In this document: piece by piece, positions 21,672 through 30,593 of the stretch | Numbering within the stretch: the first letter of the stretch is position 1 | Layout: the number at the start of each line of letters is the position of its first letter | Assembly: GCA_949287365.1 (NCBI GenBank) | Contig: CASEGC010000046.1 | Coordinates: 1-39,971 of the forward strand | Direction of reading: 5' to 3' | Source: an uncultured Parabacteroides sp. | Lineage (GTDB): Bacteria > Bacteroidota > Bacteroidia > Bacteroidales > Tannerellaceae | DNA: 39,971 bases | The notes under the pieces: model-generated | Seen by the model: the letters and a program-made list of their open reading frames with translations, nothing else | What the model was told of the DNA's origin: nothing | Databases searched by the model: none | Program-made: the position numbers and the translations under genes

Positions 21672-23138
21672 ATGATGAGTAGAAAGAACATACAATCGAT
21701 GATTTTATGGCGAGCCGTCGCGCTCGGTCTGGCTTGTGGTATGGCGGGTTGCGCCGTCACACGCGAGGGACGGATAGAGGCGCGGGGCGTCGGCGAGTCG
21801 CTCGTGCCCGACAGCCGCTGGGAAGTGCCCGTGAATGTCACGTTCCGTGTGCCTGCCGATTATATCGCGAAGCGGAGTCGCTTGATGATTACTCCTCAAC
21901 TGTTGGTGGACGATTCCCTTCTGACGGAGTACGAGCCGATAGTGCTCGACGCTACGATTTACGCCAAGAAACGCTACCGATTGGAGAAATTGGAAGGTTA
22001 TCAGGACCCTTATAAAGAACAGGCCCGCTTGGTGGAGGAGCGCGACAAGGCGATAGAGATTCCTTATCAAACGACGGTGACTTTGCCCGCCGGAACGCTG
22101 GAGGCGGAGTTGCGCGCCGTGGTCTCTGCCGATGGTTGCGGCGAATGTTCGGGCATCGATACGATTCCGGTAGCCTCTATCTCCGACCCGTTAAGTCGCC
22201 TGAAGCCGGAGCCGCGATGGGTGGAGCCTAAGTTCGTGGTGCGTGAGAAGGTACGCGATGGTGAGGGTAAGGCGCATCTCCAATTCCATATCAATCAATT
22301 CGACATGGACTCGGAGCTGGGAGACAACCGGACTGAGATGGTGAAAATGCGCGAGGCGTTGGAACCGGTGCTTACCGATACGCTCGCGACGTTGAATACG
22401 CTCGCGATTACCGGTATCGCCTCGGCGGACGGACCGGTGAAATTGAATACCGACTTGGCGCGTCGGCGTGCCGAGGGCGCGAAGGCGTGGTTGGTGGCTG
22501 AAATGGACATCCCTGCCGTCGTGGAGCGAAAAATCTCCGTGGATTCCCGCCCGGAAGGTTGGGAACCGGTGTTGGAGGCGATGCGCGCGGCGAATGACCC
22601 GGACGCGGATGCCGTGGCGGAGGTGTTGACACGCTACGCCGACCAACCCGAGGATACGCAGGAACGTTATATCCGTCGTTTGGCTTGCTGGAGCAATATC
22701 AAGGATAATTATTTGCAGGGTGACCGCGTGGTGGAATATCGTTATTCGTACACGATACGGAGTTTCACCTCCGACGCGGAGATACTCTCGCTTTATGAGA
22801 CACGTCCGGACGCTTTCAACGAGGAGGAGTTGCTCAGGGTTTCCGCTCTTGTGGCGGACGACGGGAAACGGATGGAGGTCTATCGGACCACGTTGCGCTT
22901 CTTCCCTCGTTCCGCGGTAGCGGCGAACAACCTCGCCTTGATGCTTTGGGAGCGTGGCGATGAGGCGGAGGCGGAGAGGCTTTTGGAACCTGTCGTCGAC
23001 ACGCTGCCGGAGGCGCGGTATAACTTGGGCATGATGAAGGCCGGACGACGGGAAATCAATGAGGCGGCGCGCCTTTTGGAGCCGTTCGATGACGAGAACG
23101 CCCGTCTGGTGAAAGGTTTAGCGGGAGGTAAGGAATGA
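21672..23138 (+). CDS. DUF3868 lipoprotein with OmpA-like and TPR-like regions
   Basis: This 488-residue lipoprotein has a signal ending GMAGC (Cys27). The N-terminal part (about 40-180: WEVPVNVTFRVPADYIAKRSRLMITPQLL) matches DUF3868. A middle part (about 195-330) resembles an OmpA-type peptidoglycan-binding fold, including ITGIASADGPVKLNTDLARRRAEGAKAWL, where the DGP...N..L...RA pattern is characteristic. The C-terminal part (about 395-488: SAVAANNLALMLWERGDEAEAERLL, LPEARYNLGMMKAGRREINEAARLL) is TPR-like. It therefore likely links the outer-membrane assembly to the cell wall. It begins 12 bp after the DUF3575 gene and overlaps the FimB-like gene by 4 bp (ATGA), so translation is probably coupled. 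Codons are markedly GC-rich. Confidence 0.85.
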   Translation: MMSRKNIQSMILWRAVALGLACGMAGCAVTREGRIEARGVGESLVPDSRWEVPVNVTFRVPADYIAKRSRLMITPQLLVDDSLLTEYEPIVLDATIYAKKRYRLEKLEGYQDPYKEQARLVEERDKAIEIPYQTTVTLPAGTLEAELRAVVSADGCGECSGIDTIPVASISDPLSRLKPEPRWVEPKFVVREKVRDGEGKAHLQFHINQFDMDSELGDNRTEMVKMREALEPVLTDTLATLNTLAITGIASADGPVKLNTDLARRRAEGAKAWLVAEMDIPAVVERKISVDSRPEGWEPVLEAMRAANDPDADAVAEVLTRYADQPEDTQERYIRRLACWSNIKDNYLQGDRVVEYRYSYTIRSFTSDAEILSLYETRPDAFNEEELLRVSALVADDGKRMEVYRTTLRFFPRSAVAANNLALMLWERGDEAEAERLLEPVVDTLPEARYNLGMMKAGRREINEAARLLEPFDDENARLVKGLAGGKE

Positions 23139-24166
23139 TGAGGAATGTTTATACCTATATCTTATGCGGCATCGCGTTGGCGGTGATAAGCGCGGGCTGC
23201 GTCCGCGACGAGATTATGCCTTGCCCTCCTTTGCGGGTTACGCTGGCGGTGAAGGACAAGAATTATTTCAACATCGACATGGGCGTGCGTCTGGGGTTGG
23301 AAGAGCGGAAATCGGAGGACTTGCCGTTTCGCGATTACGTCTCTACCCTTTATTATAAACTGACCGACGCCGCCACCGGCGAGGTCGTGCGGGAACAGAC
23401 GTTGCAGACCGTCACGGCGGGCGATAAGGAGATTGGAGTGGCTTTCCCGGAGGATTTGCCGTTCGGTACCTATATCCTCACGGCGTGGGGTAATATGCGG
23501 AGCGACCGCCCGCTGACGGATGATGCCACGGCCTCGGAGCTGCATCTATATAACGTGGAAGGTAACGATATCTACCTGACGAGCGATACGCTGGAATATA
23601 ACGAGTTACGCTTCGAGTACCGGGCGGAGATGGAGCGCGTTAAGGGAAAACTTATCGTGCAGGCGGAGAACTTGCCGGATAATATCGACTACTCCACCAA
23701 GGACGTACATAACCTGTTCGCTTTCGTCACCGCCAATTTCGAATACGACCGGGTGACAAGCGTACATACCGATACCCTTTGGCGGGAGCCGAACCACATC
23801 GTCACCAAGACGGTGCTTTGCCCCTCCACGGCGATCGATAATTCTTTCTTGAGCGTGAACTTTTACGATTATAGCCGTAACACGGAGCTACGAGCAAACG
23901 ATGGCTTGTATAGTTGGATAGCACCGGAGGATATACGTATCCAGATGGCGCGCAACGAGTTGACTATCCTGCGGTATGTCTACGTGAGCGGCGGTTCGGT
24001 GGACCCCGGGCCCGGACCTGACCCGGGTCCCGATGATCCGGATCCTGACGACCCGGATAACCCACCCGGACCCGATCCGGATCCTGATGACGGAAACAGT
24101 AATTTCCAGATTTATGTCTTGATTAACGATAACTGGGAGAGTCTCCACCCGATGGAAATCGAGTGA
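23135..24166 (+). CDS. FimB/Mfa2-family fimbrial anchor subunit
   Basis: This 343-residue lipoprotein (lipobox ISAGC, Cys22) begins CVRDEIMPCPPLRVTLAV, typical of FimB/Mfa2 anchor proteins that tether type V pili to the outer membrane. Two beta-sandwich domains are suggested (about 30-150 and 160-285). The C-terminus is unusual: a Pro/Asp/Gly-rich linker (about 289-322, PGPGPDPGP and DPDDPD blocks) leads to a final strand FQIYVLINDNWESLHPMEIE. That last strand is nearly the same as the end of the Mfa1-like protein encoded next. The gene overlaps the DUF3868 gene by 4 bp and precedes the major subunit gene by 101 bp. Confidence 0.88.
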   Translation: MMRNVYTYILCGIALAVISAGCVRDEIMPCPPLRVTLAVKDKNYFNIDMGVRLGLEERKSEDLPFRDYVSTLYYKLTDAATGEVVREQTLQTVTAGDKEIGVAFPEDLPFGTYILTAWGNMRSDRPLTDDATASELHLYNVEGNDIYLTSDTLEYNELRFEYRAEMERVKGKLIVQAENLPDNIDYSTKDVHNLFAFVTANFEYDRVTSVHTDTLWREPNHIVTKTVLCPSTAIDNSFLSVNFYDYSRNTELRANDGLYSWIAPEDIRIQMARNELTILRYVYVSGGSVDPGPGPDPGPDDPDPDDPDNPPGPDPDPDDGNSNFQIYVLINDNWESLHPMEIE

Positions 24167-24267
24167 GCGATTTGGGTTTCAGAATTCAACGTTCTTTCCG
24201 AAAGAAGCTTGAAAACAGGAAATGAGATTTTATATACATATTTTGTTCAATTAAATGTTTAAGTAAA

Positions 24268-25770
24268 ATGAAGAAGTATTATTTGTACGCGGGTATGTTA
24301 GCCGCAGGAATGCTTGCGTTCTCCGCTTGTAGCGATGACGACAATCCTATCAACGGAGGCGCGGGGAATCCGGAAGTAGCCGCTGGCGAACAGGTGATCG
24401 TGTTGGACATGCAGGATACCGATGTCCTTTCCACGAAGTCTCGTCCTTTGTATTCTACCGAGAATAAGGGCGCTGAGCTGGTAACGGACGTGAAATTGAT
24501 GGTATTCAAGCATCAAGAGGGTGCCCAGATGCAATTGGAGCAAGTGATTTCGATTCCGAATTGGGACCAGACCTCTACCGATTACAACTACGGCCGTAAG
24601 TTGACCATTAAGTTAGGAACGGATTATGATTCCGATAAATTGGAGACAGGAAACACGTATACCATTTATGCGGTAGGTCAGGACGCTACGGCGCAAACAC
24701 CCGCTCCGTTTACGGTAAATGGCAATCATACAATCGCTGATTTAGTAATTAATAACGGTTTGCAAGACGGTTTGACTTGGAACGGTAATACGGAAGTTGG
24801 TGAAGGCTTCGTTAAGACAGACTCTGTTAAATATTGGAACGAGGCAGGCAATGCGTTCCAAGCTCAGGCGGTAGGTGAGATCTTCTCCGGTATTTCTGAC
24901 CCGGTTAATATTACCTTGGATGGCGGTTTTACGGCTGAGGTATTGCTGAAGCGTCAGGTAGCCGGTGTATTAGGTTACTTCAGCCGTATCCCGGCATGGG
25001 TGGTAACCGATGCGGAAACCGGAGTTCATAAGTCTGTTGGCGCTATTCGTTTGGTGGCTTCCAGCCGTAACTACAATATTGACTTGACGAACAAGTTGGG
25101 TGTTCAGGCGGATGACGCTACGGGTGAACTGCCTATTGAGAGCGTTGTAAATGGATTCAATGCGGATGACGTTAATTTGAATGCGGACGCTCAATATAGT
25201 TCGTCTGCGGACGCTTACGTCGTTTATACGATTGACTTGGCGAAATGGTTCACGACATATAATGAAGCCAATACAACAAATCAAGAGTACTGGAGTGATG
25301 GAACGAATTTGGCGTTTGATAAAGATTGGGAAACGAACCTTGGGACGGACGTTCCTTTATTAGGTATCAATACGGACGCTTGGTATAATCCTTACAATCC
25401 GGCGAACACGGGTACTGGTTCCGTAATCGTTGCCCCGAACGCCGTATTAGCGGGTGAGTTCGTGATTCCGTTCAATTTGGATCCTTCGAAGAATACGTTC
25501 GAGGTCCAATTGCTGGATTCAACGAAGACCGAGGTAATCAAGGCTTGGGACGTGAATTTGGATGAGGCTTCTCGTTCGGGTGATGACCAAGAGAAGATTT
25601 ACAACATCTATCGTAACCACTTGTATCAAATCGGTCAACGCGGCGATGGCGATGATCCGGACAATCCAGGAAAAGACCCGGATAAGCCACAACCGTTGGA
25701 TAAGGATCAAGAGTTGACGATTAAGATTAACGATCAATGGGAGTTCATCCACAATATGGAAATCGAATAA
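24268..25770 (+). CDS. Mfa1-family major fimbrial (type V pilus) subunit
   Basis: This 500-residue pilin precursor is exported as a lipoprotein (AFSAC, Cys21, followed by SDDDNP). By analogy with FimA/Mfa1 of Porphyromonas, a protease would cut after an Arg in the N-terminal strand region (R59 in TKSRPLY is one candidate), releasing the first strand and opening a groove for the next subunit. The body is beta-rich with family text (TGNTYTIYAVGQD, LLKRQVAGVLGYFSRIP, KIYNIYRNHLYQIGQRGDG). The C-terminus has a short Asp/Pro/Lys linker (about 464-481) and a final strand LTIKINDQWEFIHNMEIE, likely the donor strand. The gene is followed by a terminator, as expected for a highly expressed stalk subunit. 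Codon use looks more A/T-ending and regular than in its upstream neighbours, consistent with high expression. Confidence 0.9.
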   Translation: MKKYYLYAGMLAAGMLAFSACSDDDNPINGGAGNPEVAAGEQVIVLDMQDTDVLSTKSRPLYSTENKGAELVTDVKLMVFKHQEGAQMQLEQVISIPNWDQTSTDYNYGRKLTIKLGTDYDSDKLETGNTYTIYAVGQDATAQTPAPFTVNGNHTIADLVINNGLQDGLTWNGNTEVGEGFVKTDSVKYWNEAGNAFQAQAVGEIFSGISDPVNITLDGGFTAEVLLKRQVAGVLGYFSRIPAWVVTDAETGVHKSVGAIRLVASSRNYNIDLTNKLGVQADDATGELPIESVVNGFNADDVNLNADAQYSSSADAYVVYTIDLAKWFTTYNEANTTNQEYWSDGTNLAFDKDWETNLGTDVPLLGINTDAWYNPYNPANTGTGSVIVAPNAVLAGEFVIPFNLDPSKNTFEVQLLDSTKTEVIKAWDVNLDEASRSGDDQEKIYNIYRNHLYQIGQRGDGDDPDNPGKDPDKPQPLDKDQELTIKINDQWEFIHNMEIE

Positions 25771-25815
25771 CCACAACTTATTTGTAACAATAAAAATTGA
25801 CCCTTTTCCCCTTTG

Positions 25816-25858
25816 GGGGCAAGTGGAGCGTCGGGCGAGACGGTCTCTTGCCCCTTTT
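25816..25858 (+). terminator. Strong terminator/attenuator after the major pilin gene
   Basis: GGGGCAAG (25816-25823) pairs with CTTGCCCC (25847-25854), with an inner CGTC/GACG stem, and TTTT follows. It lies 46 bp past the Mfa1-like stop and 35 bp before the next pilus gene in the same direction. It would make the stalk subunit abundant and the downstream accessory proteins scarce through partial read-through. Confidence 0.75.
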
Positions 25859-25893
25859 AGGGAAAAAGAAATTTACGGTTTAGGATTTAAAAC

Positions 25894-28281
25894 TTGAAAT
25901 CTAAAATGAAAGCGTTTCTCTCCATACTATTCACTTCGCTTATAGCCTGCTTTTTCCTCGCGGGTTGCTCGGACGATCCGTTTGAAGGAACCGGCGATTT
26001 GCCCGAGCGCGGTATCATTATCCAGCTGAGTACCGGAAATTTGGAGACGAAAACGGATTTAACCAGCTCGGCGAACTTACACAACGTGCGTGAAGTGTAT
26101 GCCTGCCTTTTCCGCGGAACGGGCGATGACGCCGTGTTCGAGTCGTGCGAAAACCTACATTGGAATCCCCGTGAGGAGAATAATTATGGCGAGGGGAAAA
26201 TCCAGTCTTACCAATTGGAGCTTCCGGATGAGAAGCTCGTCCAAATGACAGCGGGCACTTACACCGTGCTGTGCGTCGGCTTAGACAACGAAACCAATGA
26301 TGAAACAAAAGAAATAACAGGCTCAGGGCCTACGTATGGATTGAGCGAGGCGACCATGAGCCAATGGAAAACCCTGGCGGACGCCAAGGCGACACTGGCG
26401 GAAGGAAAAAACATGACGGATATCGCTCATTCCGAGTTGTTCGCCGGATGGTCCGCTTTCGAGTTCGACCCGGATGCCTTGAACACGGTCTCCGTCGTGA
26501 TGCTGCGCCGGGTAGCGGGCTTCTATGCCTATTTTAAAGATATTCCTTATCAAATCACGAATACGGATGGAACCTTCCGGGTAACCCGAATCAAGCTCCG
26601 GTCGCATAAACCACAATATACGAGCGTGTCGCTACGGCGCCCGCAACCAGATACCAACGCTACTGTACAAGGAGCCGATTTCGGCGAAAGCCCTTCTTCC
26701 TCTGTGGACGCGGACGTCTTGACGGAAATTGTCTTGAAAGCGGAAGACGAGAGCGGCTGCGGAAGCGGCTCTAAGGATAACGCTTTGTGGAACATATCAG
26801 AAGAATATACCACTGCCTTAGGTCTCCGAGCGAATACCATCTTCTCGGGTGTTTACTTGCTGCCTATCGAAAAAGACGGTGTGAAGCCTACTTTGACAGC
26901 CGAGGTTTGGGGTTGTACCTTTACGTCGAATGGAATGGATGAGACGTTGGATTATGAGAATGAAAAATGCGTGAAATCCTTCCCCGTGGTGAACGACGCG
27001 GACAACACGCAGCAATACGATATGGAGGCGAACAAGCTTTACCACATCGGTTATCGCCCCAATGCGGACGAAGACAATACGGACGATTATCCGGTCAGCT
27101 TGGCGGGTTCGCAAATCAAGTTGGTGGTAGAGGATTGGGAAAACCAGGATATCGAGGTAGATTTTCCCTCTGTCCCCATCAATCCGACCATGAGTTACCT
27201 GCATGGCTATACCGAGCGATACGTGTTCGATTGTGTGAATCAATACGATACGCTGAAAATCAGTCCTTCCATCTTGAAAACACCGTGGAGGCTCCAAGTC
27301 GTAGGAGAGGATGGTGTGTCTACCGTCGATTGGGTTCGTTTAGTGGACGTGGATGGGAACTCTTATACGACCACGATAGGAGGTACGGGTTCTGAATTCG
27401 CGGAAAAAGGCGCAACAATTGTTTTCCGTTTGGCGGATTATATAGTGGAACGGGATTATGATAATTACTCATCCGCGGGATTCGACTCCAAAAAGGATTT
27501 TATCCTGAATGATATTCGTTCCGCTCAATTTCGGTTGGTACCGTTGCAGAAAAATGAGCAAGGAGGAGATGATGATTATGATGAGATTATGGAGAAGGCG
27601 CAATACCTGCCCATCAAGCAATACAACGCCATAACGGTGAAGTTTGATGATAATGAGAAAGTTCGTGCGTTCGCTCGCTTTAATATCGGTGTTCATCGGG
27701 ATGTGAATGGGGAGCCGATTAATCAAGGTGGAGGGTATGAACCTTTACCGGAAGGCTATAAAGCGTATTATGAGGACATGGATGTTACGGAGATATATAA
27801 TGATGGCCGGGGTGGTCATTATCCGTGGGGAATAACTAACTGCTGGGCTGGGAATGCATGTCGAGATGATGGTCTTCAAAACTATTTGAATATTGATGAA
27901 GATATAACGGAAGGAGGAGCATTCGCCGTTTGTTATCGGCCAACCATCTTTTATAATAACAATACGCTTCAGAATGGAACAACGAACCAAATTTGGTTTT
28001 TCCCTGCGAGGGATGAGATTGGCGCTCTGATGGAATTGATATATCGTTCTGGTTTTAGTTCGGAAGAACTGAACTTATTAAATGTAGTGAATGATAATTA
28101 CAATGGAACGATAAAAGGTTATTGGACCTCGAGTGTTAATACAGGGCTATATCATACTAATCGAGCGATTGTTACTATATGGAAGGATGGGAAGCGAGAG
28201 GATATCGAAAATATCTATAGAACTAGTGGCTTTTTCTTACGGAGAGCCTATAGTATACGTGGAGGAGTTATCGGTGAATAA
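25894..28281 (+). CDS. Fimbrillin-like lipoprotein with C-terminal lectin-like domain, candidate pilus tip adhesin
   Basis: This 795-residue lipoprotein (FLAGC, Cys25) starts with a FimB/Mfa-type two-domain fimbrillin body (about 30-430: GIIIQLSTGNLETKTD, VVMLRRVAGFYAYFKDIP, KLYHIGYRPNAD, then a strand IKLVVEDWENQDIEVDFP at about 408-427). The C-terminal region (about 550-795) includes YPWGITNCWAGNACRDDG, QIWFFPARDEIGALMELI, GYWTSSVN and FFLRRAYSIRGG, a pattern like DUF1566/Lcl-type domains with a C-type-lectin/FGE fold (W.LP...EL..., YW(T/S)S, VRC/RRAY). Because a large ligand-binding domain replaces the donor-strand tail, it is likely a tip protein. The nucleotide sequence of the last 500 bases is visibly more AT-rich than the rest, suggesting a separately evolving domain. 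Confidence 0.78.
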   Translation: MKSKMKAFLSILFTSLIACFFLAGCSDDPFEGTGDLPERGIIIQLSTGNLETKTDLTSSANLHNVREVYACLFRGTGDDAVFESCENLHWNPREENNYGEGKIQSYQLELPDEKLVQMTAGTYTVLCVGLDNETNDETKEITGSGPTYGLSEATMSQWKTLADAKATLAEGKNMTDIAHSELFAGWSAFEFDPDALNTVSVVMLRRVAGFYAYFKDIPYQITNTDGTFRVTRIKLRSHKPQYTSVSLRRPQPDTNATVQGADFGESPSSSVDADVLTEIVLKAEDESGCGSGSKDNALWNISEEYTTALGLRANTIFSGVYLLPIEKDGVKPTLTAEVWGCTFTSNGMDETLDYENEKCVKSFPVVNDADNTQQYDMEANKLYHIGYRPNADEDNTDDYPVSLAGSQIKLVVEDWENQDIEVDFPSVPINPTMSYLHGYTERYVFDCVNQYDTLKISPSILKTPWRLQVVGEDGVSTVDWVRLVDVDGNSYTTTIGGTGSEFAEKGATIVFRLADYIVERDYDNYSSAGFDSKKDFILNDIRSAQFRLVPLQKNEQGGDDDYDEIMEKAQYLPIKQYNAITVKFDDNEKVRAFARFNIGVHRDVNGEPINQGGGYEPLPEGYKAYYEDMDVTEIYNDGRGGHYPWGITNCWAGNACRDDGLQNYLNIDEDITEGGAFAVCYRPTIFYNNNTLQNGTTNQIWFFPARDEIGALMELIYRSGFSSEELNLLNVVNDNYNGTIKGYWTSSVNTGLYHTNRAIVTIWKDGKREDIENIYRTSGFFLRRAYSIRGGVIGE

Positions 28282-28288
28282 TTAATAA

Positions 28289-30532
28289 ATGCCTATGAAA
28301 CAGTTCAAATATATCGTTTTATGTATTTGGGGATTGCTTTGCGCCTGCCAACCGGAGGCGGATTGGGCACCGGAGCGAGGAGCGATAACCGAAGGAATGG
28401 TAACGTTCGCCATCACGCCGGAAGCTACCACGGACGTGTTGACCAAGGCCGACGCGGATGAGGTAATCGAGAATGTGACGCTGTTGATTTTTGATGGGAA
28501 TGGGGATGAGATTACCCGGGTATATCAGGAGTTGGTGGGTAATAACAGCTCGGTGAGTGTCTATTTGGAAGCGCGGGAACAAACCATCTATGCGTTGTGC
28601 AACTGGCCGGACCCCACGGCATTGGATGCTATTACGACAGAAGCGGAACTACAAGAGGCTTATTACCGTTTTACGGAACAAGAGGGTGCGGAGGGCGCTT
28701 TCCAGGGAAGCTATATGATGTCTGGTAGGCTGGCGCTGAGCGGCGGAACTATCGAGGAATATTACGAGTTGACCGTAAGACGCTTGGCCGCCAAACTGAC
28801 ATTCAATATTTATTTCGATCCGGAAGAAGAAGGCGACCAGTTTAGTCTGAGCGGTGCCTATTTGCACAATATCCCAGCGGGCAGTAAAATCATGGAGCAG
28901 GAGAAACCTCTGTTTGAAGATGATACCACCAGCTTGAATATCAACGATTATGTCTTTAACGCGTTGAATGGTGAACGGGAAGACCGTTATTACCAATATG
29001 GCGATAGCGTTTGGTTGAACCTTACGGAAGAGAGCGAGGCGGGTCCCGGAACCGGTATCATGACGACCTATCACACGGCGACTTTCCATACCTTTGAGAA
29101 CCGGCAAGGTTCCGTGAAGGATGATCCGACGATTTGGCCGGATTTGGAAGGCTTGCGTACTACGGATGAAGAGGCGTACAAGTATTACCGTCAGCTCTAC
29201 AAGCGGAAATTGGCGTTAGAGCATAAGCGGATTTATCATATCTCGGAAACTGAAACACAAGAGGAGACCGGCTTCGCCTTCGCGACTTACCTGAGTATCC
29301 ACGGCGTGTATCAAACGGCGCAGGGCATCAATTATGAGGTACACTATTACGTCTATTTGGGTGAGGACAATTACCGGGATTTCAATATTAGGCGGAATCA
29401 TCATTATACCTATCGGATAACGATTAAGAGTGTGACCGAGGCGGATACGCGGGTGCTCGCCTCCGACCTGACCGAGCTGAAAGCGTTCGGTAATTGGGAA
29501 GAGACGTTGGACGCACATTGCAATGCGGTACAGGTGCTGATGTATGCGCCGGGCAGCTGGGAGGTAGAGGTGGAAGAGCCGGACGCACATCCGTGGTTGG
29601 AGGTATCGACCAGTTCGGTGTATAAGCCCCGGATCTTTGGCGAGTCCGGTACGGATAAGGCGGGTTTCCGCTTGTCGGGTGGTCGTGGCTTGCATTATTT
29701 TTATATCCATACGGATGAGTTCGTGCCGAAAATTGCGGTAAACGAAGGTAATCCGGATAATAACAACCCGAGCGATATCAGGAAAGGTATGATTATTTGC
29801 CGGAGCGGTGACCAAGAGTTGCGTTTGCCTATCCAACAATATGCCGCCCAGATGATTATCCTGTCAGGATACGATCCGCACCACCCGTTGCAGCCCATCG
29901 CGGACACCTTCTATGTGGAGCGTAAGTTGGAGCGTAAGAACATCGCATGGGGATTCGATAGTTATTGGAGCTACATCACCGATGACCTGATCGCCTCCGG
30001 GCAGTGGGATGGCCTTTCGAATACCCGTAAGCTTTATCAAGTCGCGATGGATGGCGATAAATGGGGCGTGGAGCCTGCCTATCCGGCGGAAAGCTATCCA
30101 AATGGCATTCCGGATGACATCGCGTTGGGATACGCCTTGGAGAAGAATCGCGACCGCAACGGGAATGGGGTGATCGATTATGATGAGATATTGTGGTACC
30201 TGCCCGCCGTGAATGAGCTGGAGCGATTGAGCGAATCGCTGGAGGCGTTGGAGGGGCAAGGCAAGGTGGAGTTGGATGAGGATAGCGGAAATTTCCATAC
30301 CTCTACACCCTCTTCCGCCGATCCAGCGGGTGTGACGACCGGTTTCTCCTATTATGTCAATTTGCGGAAAGGCAAGTATGGCATTGGCTTGCGTACGAAC
30401 CGGTATAACGTGATTTGCGCTCGCCGTGCCAGTGGCTGGTTAGGTCCGGAAACGGGCAATGTGAGTGGCGACGTGACAGTCGATAAGGATTGGAACGAGG
30501 AAGAGGAGGAGATTATGCCGAAAGATTTATGA
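28289..30532 (+). CDS. DUF4906-type fimbrial lipoprotein with C-terminal lectin-like domain
   Basis: This 747-residue lipoprotein (LLCAC, Cys20) resembles DUF4906-containing proteins of Bacteroides pilus loci. The N-terminal fimbrillin-like domain (about 25-260) has VTFAITPEATTDVLTKADAD, VTLLIFDGNGDEI and YELTVRRLAAKLTFNIYFD. A middle part includes FNIRRNHHYTYRITIKSV (about 367-384) and a BACON-like beta segment. The C-terminal region (about 600-747) reads DRNGNGVIDYDEILWYLPAVNEL, with a DxNxNGxID calcium-loop-like motif, and YNVICARRASGWL, again recalling Lcl/FGE-type domains as in the preceding gene. The gap to the preceding gene is 7 bp. A role as a tip or accessory adhesin is inferred. 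The start may be Met1 or Met3. Confidence 0.75.
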   Translation: MPMKQFKYIVLCIWGLLCACQPEADWAPERGAITEGMVTFAITPEATTDVLTKADADEVIENVTLLIFDGNGDEITRVYQELVGNNSSVSVYLEAREQTIYALCNWPDPTALDAITTEAELQEAYYRFTEQEGAEGAFQGSYMMSGRLALSGGTIEEYYELTVRRLAAKLTFNIYFDPEEEGDQFSLSGAYLHNIPAGSKIMEQEKPLFEDDTTSLNINDYVFNALNGEREDRYYQYGDSVWLNLTEESEAGPGTGIMTTYHTATFHTFENRQGSVKDDPTIWPDLEGLRTTDEEAYKYYRQLYKRKLALEHKRIYHISETETQEETGFAFATYLSIHGVYQTAQGINYEVHYYVYLGEDNYRDFNIRRNHHYTYRITIKSVTEADTRVLASDLTELKAFGNWEETLDAHCNAVQVLMYAPGSWEVEVEEPDAHPWLEVSTSSVYKPRIFGESGTDKAGFRLSGGRGLHYFYIHTDEFVPKIAVNEGNPDNNNPSDIRKGMIICRSGDQELRLPIQQYAAQMIILSGYDPHHPLQPIADTFYVERKLERKNIAWGFDSYWSYITDDLIASGQWDGLSNTRKLYQVAMDGDKWGVEPAYPAESYPNGIPDDIALGYALEKNRDRNGNGVIDYDEILWYLPAVNELERLSESLEALEGQGKVELDEDSGNFHTSTPSSADPAGVTTGFSYYVNLRKGKYGIGLRTNRYNVICARRASGWLGPETGNVSGDVTVDKDWNEEEEEIMPKDL

Positions 30533-30593
30533 ATTAGGAATTCAAATTTCAAAATTAAAACGGCTTTGAGATTAGGACTTTGAATGATAATAT

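Noticed and set aside
24190-24206. Terminator from TTCTTTCCGAAAGAA before the major pilin gene
   Set aside because: The palindrome leaves too small a loop for a strong stem and has no T tail.
25894-28281. Diversity-generating retroelement in this window
   Set aside because: No reverse transcriptase, accessory protein or template repeat was found; only the lectin-like target type is suggestive.
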